Source: Amoebidium appalachense (taxonomy: Eukaryota > Ichthyosporea). Taken from it: a DNA stretch of 64,000 nt. The notes below the pieces were generated by a model. The model was not told the origin of the DNA. It ran no database searches and worked only from the letters and a program-made list of their open reading frames with translations. Positions 56,567 through 64,000 of this stretch are shown one piece after another; within the stretch, counting starts at the first letter, position 1, and the number at the start of each line of letters is the position of its first letter. Location of the stretch: positions 6,076,001-6,140,000 of the forward strand of contig CAVNZM010000007.1 of the NCBI GenBank assembly GCA_963693365.1, in the 5' to 3' direction. Made by a program: the position numbers and the translations under genes.

Positions 56567-57387
56567 ACGGGATACATACGGTTGTGCAGTATCACCAGGG
56601 ATGGGTGTGAGGGCGCGGACTGGTGCTGTTCTGTTCTGGTAGGTGGACATGATGAGGGAGGTCACGGCCATGGCTGGAAGACGATGCACCCCCATAACCT
56701 GATAGGGGTGGGTGGGTGGTGTGTGGTTAGATGAGGAGGAAGAGGGTGGTGTGTGATTAGGTGGGGAAGAGGAGAGAGGGATGGGGATGGTGTGCGACTA
56801 GAAAAGGGAAGAGGAGAGGGGTCCGTAGATGGTGTGCAGTTGGAAGAGGAAAGGAGAAGTGTGGGTGATAGGGGTTGGATCTTCTGTTTATCGAGCTCTG
56901 TTTTATTCCAATATTAGGTTTATCTAGAAGGGGGATGGCGGGAGTTGGAATCTCGATAAAGCACTATTCACTCTTGCAAATTCTGTGTATGGAGCTCTAT
57001 TGGTTCCCTATCTTCCTTAACTTTATGTTGCTGACTTGCATACCGTACAGGGATAGGTGGAAAACCGCGGGGATGGTTGGGTTAAAACGGGGGGGGGGGG
57101 GGGGGGGGGGGGGGGTTCAAGGGGGAGTCAAAGGGAGAGAAAGTGATTGGAAAAACGTCCCGTATGCCTTGGGCAGTGCTTTCGTACCAAACCAATGCAT
57201 GTCCCACAAATTGAAATTCCTATTCTTCTTCGGCCTTGTCAAACCGACATATGTGTGCATGTAGGGCACAAGGCGGGCGGGCGGGCGGGCGACCCGGGGG
57301 GAAGGGGGAAGGGGCGAGGGGAGGGCAGGGGGTAATGGGAGGTCACGGAAACACACGGAGTAGGTCTTGGGCCTGGTGTGTGTGTGT

Positions 57388-57438
<51 letters not shown>

Positions 57439-58033
57439 GGGAAAGTTGTTTTTCAAGACATACATTCATCAGGATGCGTGTAATCAGTGCCTGCACGTTG
57501 TGAGTTCCCCCCAGTGCCGTGGCCATGACATCCACCCACAGCAGCAAGGTGTTGTACAGCCAATCAGAAAGCAGGGGGCCAAAGTCATCACCGTCACCCT
57601 GGGCAAGAACTTGCAGTGCTCCTAGACGCTGTTCTACGACGCGGTTGTGACGCTCAAACACGGAGGCGGATGAGCTCATTCCCTGAATAAATGATGTGCG
57701 GTCAGAGAAAGAAGTGGGGGAAGGGGCGAGGGGGGTGCGGGCCAGAGGGGGAGGGGAGAGGGGAGGGGGCGGGGGAGGTATGGGTGGTGGGAGAATGAGG
57801 GGGAGGGGGAGCAGGAGAGAGAGTGTGCGTGTACGAGAGAGAGGGAGAGAGAGAGAGAGAAAGGGGGGGGGGGGGGAGGGAGGGAGGGAGAGAGGGAGAG
57901 GCAGAGAGAGAGAGAGAGAGAAAGGACAAGAAAGAGAGGGGTGGGATTGGAGGGGGGAAGGGAGGGAAGGAGGGAGGGAGGGAGGGAGGGGGGGGGGGGG
58001 GGGGGGGGAGGGAGAGAGAGAGAGAGAGAGAGG

Positions 58034-58132
<99 letters not shown>

Positions 58133-58466
58133 AGGGAGAAAGAGAGAGGGCACGTACATTAGGCATCGAGGGCAGGGCCATCTGTGCAGCCAGCGCTGTT
58201 GCCGGGTGCATGTGCACATTCTCAAACAGCCTCTGCATGTGTGGCCGTAGGAAGTCCAGCATTTCGGCACCCAGCCTGCCCTCCACCAGCCCCACTAGCT
58301 GCCCTACCTGCAGCCCAGCCATTGCATGTGCTACTACACGGCTGAGCCCCCGCGCTGTGGGTAACACAATATTGTTATGTTAATTAGCTCTGATGCTCTA
58401 CATCTTCCTTCCCCCTCCCCCCCCCCCCCCCCCCCCCCCTCCAAATTCCCGCACACAGACAAAAGA

Positions 58467-58514
<48 letters not shown>

Positions 58515-60552
58515 AAAAGTCCGGCACAGGCACACCTGGGGGCAGATGTCACATCGCAAGAACAGCCCCAGATGATATTCAACAGAAGCACGAGGGGCTG
58601 ACCAATCAGGTAGGGCTTAAGTGTTGTGGCAAGGACGGAAAGGCGGCGAACGGAGAAATGCATGTGAACCGGGGAGAGAAAGCTTTTTTTTTTTCCCTTT
58701 TGGGGGGGGGGGGGGGGGGGGGGGGGGGGCTGAAGCTGGGGGTGGGCAATCACCTAATTCAATGTCAGACGGGGAGGCAGAGTTGATAGCCCACTGCAGT
58801 GTGCGTCCCATCACTGTTCCCCATTGATGTATTAGTCACATCAAACAAAATTAACGAAGACTAGAGTGCACATACACCCTCACCCTCTTCCTCCAGTATT
58901 GTACCTGGCAAGCAAAGAGAAATTAAGGACTTTTGGGCATACATGACATCACCACACACTTTCAAAGGTCGACCGGTCGCATGAAAAAAAAGAGGGCATG
59001 TAAGAGAGAGCGGCAAATGGGGCAATCACGGATAGAAGGGGTTGGGGTGGAGGGAGGAGGAGGAGGGGGGGGGGGGGGGAGGGGGGGGGGGGAGAGGGCG
59101 GAGGGAAGGGAGGGAGGGAGGGAGGGAGGGAGGGAGGGAGGGATAGAGCGGGAGAGGGAGGGAAGCGGTGGATGTTTTTTATTTTGTGTTTTATTACATA
59201 CCACCCATGCCGCCACCATAGCCAAACAGCAAGTTGCACACAGCACCCAACATAACGGCCCCGTCCTGCACAGGCTCTTCATTTCCATTTCCGTTGTGAT
59301 TTTCATCTCCGTGCGCATGTTCGTAACCGTGGGGTTGGTTATGGAAATGGTATTCGTGATCGTGGTCGTGGTCGTGATCGTGATCGTGGTGGTGGTGGTG
59401 GTGGTGGTGGTCGTGATCGTGGTCGTGATCCTCCTGCACATGAATCGCACCAGGGGGCATACCCAAAAGGCCGGAAAGCATCGCCTGAATCATATTCGTA
59501 AACGCCCCATGTCCATGTCCCTGTTCTTCTTCGTTCTGTCCGTTTTGCTCCCCAGGCACATTCTCATTCGCGTTTGCATTCACGTTTGCGTTTGCATTCT
59601 CGTTGTTGTTTCCAGCATTATCATTGTTTTGTGCGGGTTGAGGATCTGCCGACGCTTGTCCTGACTGTTCATTGTTGCCGTGTGGGGGAGGTTGCGGGGC
59701 CTGGGGGGGGGGGTTGGTGAGGAGCAGGAGCGGCTTGGGATTCGTCGGCAGGTGGTTGGTTTGGTTGGTTTGGTTGGTTTGGTTGGTTTGGTTGGTTTGG
59801 TTGGTTTGGTTGGTTTGGTTGGTTTGGTTGGTTTGGTTGGTTTGGTTGGTTTGGTTGGTTTGGTTGGTTTGGTTGGTTTGGTTGGTTTGGTTGCACGGGT
59901 TGGGCGCTCGCCGGGGGTGGGTGCTGGTTGCGTGGTATGGACATGGGAAACCCGAACATACCACCCATGCTGCCAAGGTCTAGCCCCTATTGGTGAAAAA
60001 ACGAAAAGGAAAAAAATAGTCAGCGTTAGTTGTGTGTGCTACATATGAACAAAACTTGGATAAAATGCCAGGGTTGGCTGTGTATATGGTGAAGAAAGAT
60101 TCAGACAACTGATGTGTCATTTGGTGTACGTACAACGACCCTATTTTCCACACTCTTCATCGTGATTAGACCGATACGGGTCAAGATGAGGTTGAGCCGG
60201 GATATGTGTATCAACCAAAGAGATTCATGAATCCCATGATCCAAGTGCAAGCAAAACGTTGTGTCAAGACAGACTCCCAAGAGACACAGTTGCGAAAAAC
60301 AAACACATATCCAGGATAATCAGGATTCAAAAAAGGGAAACACATGGGTGGCAGCGACCAGGGAGGGGGGGGGGGAAGAGGGGGGGGGGGGGGGGGAGGG
60401 GGGGGGGGGGACAGCGGAACACGGTACCAATTTAACTACACGATAAGAGGCACCGTGCAGGACACATGCAAAGCAGGCAAACATTCAAGTATGAGAAGCA
60501 ACATCACTGACGCGCGCAGTATGCAACATAAGCAGAGCCCATACTCAGGCTG

Positions 60553-60583
<31 letters not shown>

Positions 60584-61261
60584 AGGGGGGAGGGTAGAAT
60601 GCGGAACACGGTACGAAGTAGGAAGGGTGGGGGAAGGGGGGCAGGGGTTTATATACCATGCCCTGCAAGGAGCCACCGGGCCCCGTCGCTCCAATGGTCA
60701 GGGGGATGTACATGCTGCCCCCCATGGTGAACGGCTGGAACGCTTGTGCATGCGCTTGTCCCTGCCCCCTGCCTCCTCCTTCACGCGCCGGGGCTGCATG
60801 TGCCTGTGGCGGTTGCCCATCCGCACCTCCTGCCTGTCCCTGTGCCTGTGATTGTTCCCGCCCGTCTGCCTGCGCCTGTGCCTCTGCCTGTGTGTCTCCC
60901 TGTGGCTGTGGCTGTGGCTGTTGTGGGTTCTGTTGCTGGTTTTCAGCTGGTGGGATATTGTTGTTGTTGGCGTTGTTGTTTCCGCCTGGGGGCTGATGGG
61001 CCGAGGGATTCTGGTTTTGCTGCATGAGGCCTGGGAAAATCTGGCGCATGGCCTGGGTGATGGCTGCCTCAAGACCCGCTGCAAACCCATTCCCAAACTG
61101 CACAGGCTGCAAGCGTTGGTGTGGGTGAGTTGAGCGTGGAGGAGGAGAAGGGGGGGCGGGGAGGGAGGGGAGAGTGGGGGAGGGGTCGCTGCAAACACAT
61201 TCCCAAACTGCACAGGCTGCAAGCGTTGGCGTTGGTGAGTTGAGGAAGGGGTAGGGGAGGG

Positions 61262-61295
<34 letters not shown>

Positions 61296-62134
61296 GGAAG
61301 GGGGAGAGTGGGGGGGGAGGGGGGAATGAGTGGAGGGAGATGGGGAGGTGGAGGAGGAGCAGAAGGAAGGGGGGGGGGGGGGGGGGGGGGGGAGGGGAGG
61401 GGGGGGAGAGGGGGAGGAGGGAGGAGAGAGAGGGGAAACTCGCCACCTTGCCACATTCTTCTCTACCACACAACCAAACAGACACACCCACCACAACTAC
61501 CAGCCAAGAGACAAGACCCACACACGGGCAAGGGGAAAAAATCATATAAATGACGGGGAAAATATCATAAGAAAAAAAACAAAAAAAGAACAATCCATTA
61601 AAGGCATGATCAGAAGAAGCAAACACCCTCCACAGGAAGAACATAAAGAAGACACTGCCACCTGGAAACAAACTCACCATGTTAGTGCGTGTGTTGACCA
61701 GGGTAACGTTAGCCATCCTGCTGGAGAGTGATGTGTAGTTGCTGGCCAGCCACTGTAGGAACCGGGCCACGTTGTGCACCAGTGACTGCCCAACCTGCTG
61801 CTGTTCTGGTGTTGCCTGCACCAGACATACACACGCTTTTCAGTTCTAGTTCTAGTTCTAGTTCTAGTTCTAGTTCACCTTTTTGCAGGTTTATCAACGA
61901 CTAAATCCATATCACCGTTTCTTCTTAGAGACACGAACACATAACATTCATGCTTACCCCCCACAACCCTTTTCGCGGTGACCTCTCCTGGAAGGCCAAA
62001 AACTACTCCCAGAAACCAAAAACAAATGTGCAAACAATGTGTAGAAACCATGAAACGTGACTATCGATCCTGACAACCTGTTTGGCCGAATCTGACTACG
62101 TGTGCAACTTCTGTATCTGCTTACACTCTCTGAA

Positions 62135-62166
<32 letters not shown>

Positions 62167-62905
62167 TCTTTCTTCCGTGTGCATGGATGCATTCTTCCTA
62201 CATTGGGAGAACGTGGGGTAGGGAATAAGAAGGTGGAAAGGTGGGTGAGGTTGTGTGTGTGCACACGCCTCCCGCTCTCTCCCTCTCTCTCTCTCACTTT
62301 GGCGCACACGCGACCGCACACGTGTGTGTGTGTGCGTGTGTGTGTGTATGTGTGTGAAGCGGGGGGAGGGGGGGGGGAGGCTGAGGGTGACGTGTATTCT
62401 ACATGGGCACGTACCAGGCGTGACCCGTCCCTCAGGACCTGCACACACAGCTCCATGGTCTCCCGCATGCGGTCGTGTCTGCTCAGCATGCTCTCAAGCG
62501 CACGGCCAAGCGCCTGCCCACGGTTCTGCGTGCCCCAACATATACATGTGTAAGCAAAGACAGGTAGGACACACGGGCATCCGGCAAAATGGATCTCTAG
62601 AAGATGTAGATGTTGATAAGGGAAAATACAGCCCAGGGATGTCTAGGAGAGTGAGATGTCTACGTTCTGAGATGTAGCACAAGTATTTAGACCCAGCAGA
62701 TAATGCCAGTGGAAAGTTGGTGAATTAGTCCATCCGTATAGTTGTATATCAACAGCACGGAACACCAACCAAAAACATGGATGTCCTGACATGATTTTTG
62801 TCCAAACATATTCCATCTTAACCACGAATGTACCATTCAGGTGGCAGTGTGGAAACTCAACTACGTAACAGCGCACGGTCGAGGCTCAGGAGGAGATTTT
62901 TTTTT

Positions 62906-62936
<31 letters not shown>

Positions 62937-62994
62937 GGGGGGGAGGAGGGGGCTGGGGGGTGAGAGTTTTTTTTTTTCTTTTTCTTTTTTTTTT

Positions 62995-63036
<42 letters not shown>

Positions 63037-63532
63037 ACCTGCTCTGGGTGTGCTCTTGGCTCCTGGGCGGGTGGAGGTGCAGCAGCAGCCTCCTGCCTGC
63101 CATGACAAAAATAAAACACCGTTAGCCATATATGGTAACTATCTACCTTAACTGATTGGGTAATGCTTATCTGCTTCTATTCCTAATGGCACCAGGCGTA
63201 AGTATGCAGTGCTGGCGTAAAACGTGTTTGCGAGCATGCATGCACATTTCCTTCACTATTTCAGCACACCGACATACAGAGTAAAAATTATGCATTTCAC
63301 GACCGGCAACTTAATGCAGATTTTGCGCCGGGCCGGAAGGAAGGGGAAGGGGAAGAAAAAAAGAAAAACAGCAAACAAAACAGCATATGCTGGGGAGCGA
63401 CAGGAAGCACCACCCAACAGGCACACCCGAAAAAAAACCAGGAGAGGGGGGGGGGGGGGGGGGGGGGTGGAGATGGCAAGGTGAGCGATTATGTGTAGGC
63501 CATGGTGGTGCTGGTGCTGGTGCTGGTGCTGA

Positions 63533-63619
<87 letters not shown>

Positions 63620-63913
63620 TGCCCGCGCCCGCGAACGTGCATGTCCCCCTCTCCCTCTGTGTGTGTGTGATGTGTGTGTTTGCGCGATTCTGTACGTGCA
63701 TTGTGTGTGTGCGCGCATTCCAGCGTTCTTTCCAGTAGTGATGGTGGGAAGAACAAGGAGGGAAGAGGGGTGGGGTGGGGAGAGGTAGAATGGGGTATAG
63801 AGTATGACATACACATTCATTATGGACAACGTAATGCAGAGTGCAACCCACACAAAGGGTGCGCATAATATGCAGAACCCCCCCGGGGGGGGGGGGGGAA
63901 GGAGGGAGTGGAA

Positions 63914-63948
<35 letters not shown>

Positions 63949-64000
63949 AGGACCTAGGATAGAGGGGGGCCAGCTGTGCCGCCTGCTGCTGAATGGTAGC
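55593..64000 (-). CDS. BAG6: BAG6/Scythe-like quality-control protein, 5' end outside the window
   Basis: BAG6 is a ubiquitin-like-domain chaperone for tail-anchored and mislocalised proteins. Exons on the minus strand: 64000-63954 (partial), 63096-63039, 62525-62415, 61815-61678, 61106-60657, 59986-59202, 58813-58754, one near 58620-58530 (unresolved), about 58354-58158, 57682-57464, 56698-56580, 56245-56179, 55652-55593 (TAG). Resolved junctions are in phase. BAG6-like features: [38 protein letters not shown], long Pro/Gln/Asn/Ala-rich linkers, [15 protein letters not shown], and [20 protein letters not shown] with a following conserved helix, then VKRRPSSP as a candidate nuclear signal. 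The C-terminus is short and acidic (DPNDDPDKN); no BAG-like tail is seen. The 785-base exon holds a (PNQ)n array, a C11 run that breaks the frame, and a His/Asp-rich stretch. The N-terminal ubiquitin-like domain should lie beyond 64000. Family assignment is likely but not certain. Confidence 0.68.
57840..58138 (+). repeat. (GA)n/(GGGA)n tract in BAG6-like intron
   Basis: Nearly pure purine: GA alternation 58014-58130, GGGA blocks and a G-run at 57988-58008. Ser/Leu frames on the minus strand are artefacts of (CT)n. Confidence 0.95.
59757..59891 (-). repeat. 9-bp coding repeat, about 15 units, (Pro-Asn-Gln)n
   Basis: The plus strand reads GGTTGGTTT repeated without interruption. In the BAG6-like reading frame it encodes PNQ repeats directly after SAQPVQ. 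All three frames are open, so the array itself tolerates frame changes. Confidence 0.9.
60410..60630 (+). repeat. Dispersed element copy G, with a second partial copy
   Basis: After a G-run: GCGGAACACGGTACCAATTT, AGGACACATGCAAAGCAGGC, AAACATTCAAGTATG, CAGTATGCAACATAAGCAGA, GCCCATACTCAGG, G-run. At 60597-60620 a second start, GAATGCGGAACACGGTACGA, follows the next G-run and is truncated. Confidence 0.85.
61075..61250 (-). repeat. Duplication of a BAG6-like exon start and its acceptor
   Basis: TTCCCAAACTGCACAGGCTG, then CAAGCGTTGG and GTGAGTTGAG, occurs at 61091-61137 and again at 61202-61245 (offset about 111). On the minus strand each copy has CGCTTGCAG followed by CCTGTGCAGTTTGGGAATG. Only the downstream copy (exon start 61106) leads into the long open exon. 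Confidence 0.9.
61846..61881 (+). repeat. (GTTCTA)6 hexanucleotide repeat
   Basis: Six perfect units in the BAG6-like intron, about 30 bases upstream of the acceptor of exon 61815-61678 on the minus strand. Confidence 0.9.
62893..63036 (+). repeat. Two successive T-run/G-run junctions
   Basis: About 19 T then about 27 G at 62897-62943, and T-rich then about 20 T and about 32 G at 62968-63036. Both lie in one BAG6-like intron next to exon 63096-63039. Confidence 0.9.
63530..63616 (+). repeat. (GGTGCT)n and (TG)n microsatellite
   Basis: Four GGTGCT units at 63506-63530, then about 80 bases of TG. Confidence 0.95.
63783..63895 (+). repeat. Dispersed element copy H
   Basis: GGTAGAATGGGGTATAGAGT, ATGACATACACATTCATTAT, GGACAACGTAATGCAGAGTG, CAACCCACACAAAG, GTGCGCATAATATGCAGAAC, then CCCCCCGGGGGG. 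It aligns with copies A, B, E and F. Confidence 0.8.

Noticed and set aside
57239-58270. A single 343-codon minus-strand protein
   Set aside because: It fuses true BAG6-like exons (57682-57464 and the exon ending 58158) through the (CT)n intron, which happens to be open.
61846-61881. Telomere-like hexanucleotide (GTTCTA)6
   Set aside because: Only six units, internal to an intron, and not a known telomere motif; simple slippage is sufficient.

Overview
This is nuclear DNA from a eukaryote with an animal-type (probably holozoan) gene set. I cannot name the species. Coding sequence is a small fraction of the 64 kb. It sits in short exons (16-785 bases) separated by GT-AG introns that are packed with (CA)n/(TG)n, poly-G/poly-C, poly-T and GA/TC tracts. 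Most long open frames are translations of these tracts on one strand or the other and are not genes. I found real genes by assembling exons with consensus splice sites and checking that codon phase agrees across every junction.

Layout: (1) 1-4190, mostly unassigned: an orphan open frame (182-760), a (CA)n tract, and a pair of direct repeats around a TATA-box/AATAAA unit. (2) 4273-10228, plus strand: ACBD6-like acyl-CoA-binding plus ankyrin gene. (3) 11138-29797, minus strand: a complete 22-exon SCAI orthologue of 565 codons, all phases consistent, with two micro-exons. It is tail-to-tail with ACBD6. (4) 29798-31187, the SCAI 5' flank, part of which is also present inside a SCAI intron. (5) 31188-35263, plus strand: a BTB/KCTD-like plus beta-propeller-like gene that is disrupted as sequenced. 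(6) 37563-40860, minus: a complete five-exon short-chain dehydrogenase of 334 residues. (7) 40861-42440, a divergent promoter region rich in CCAAT boxes. (8) 42441-51408, plus: a complete 13-exon C1 plus RhoGAP gene of 551 residues, RACGAP1-like. (9) 51409-55592, convergent intergenic DNA. (10) 55593-64000, minus: 3' two thirds of a BAG6/Scythe-like gene, whose 5' end lies beyond the window.

The genes are unrelated housekeeping and regulatory genes (lipid binding, SRF/MRTF co-repression, redox metabolism, cytokinesis/Rho signalling, protein quality control). They form no operon or pathway.

The most novel material is the repeat landscape. At least eight diverged copies of one short dispersed element (about 100-190 bases) lie on both strands, flanked by G runs and often by a poly-T or (TG)n run followed by poly-G. 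One copy carries a 12-fold expansion of an internal 15-mer. Other points of interest are a 28-bp tandem array in which every unit starts with a consensus 5' splice site placed just after a real one, a dimeric higher-order satellite in an intron, and gene-flank sequences shared between different loci.
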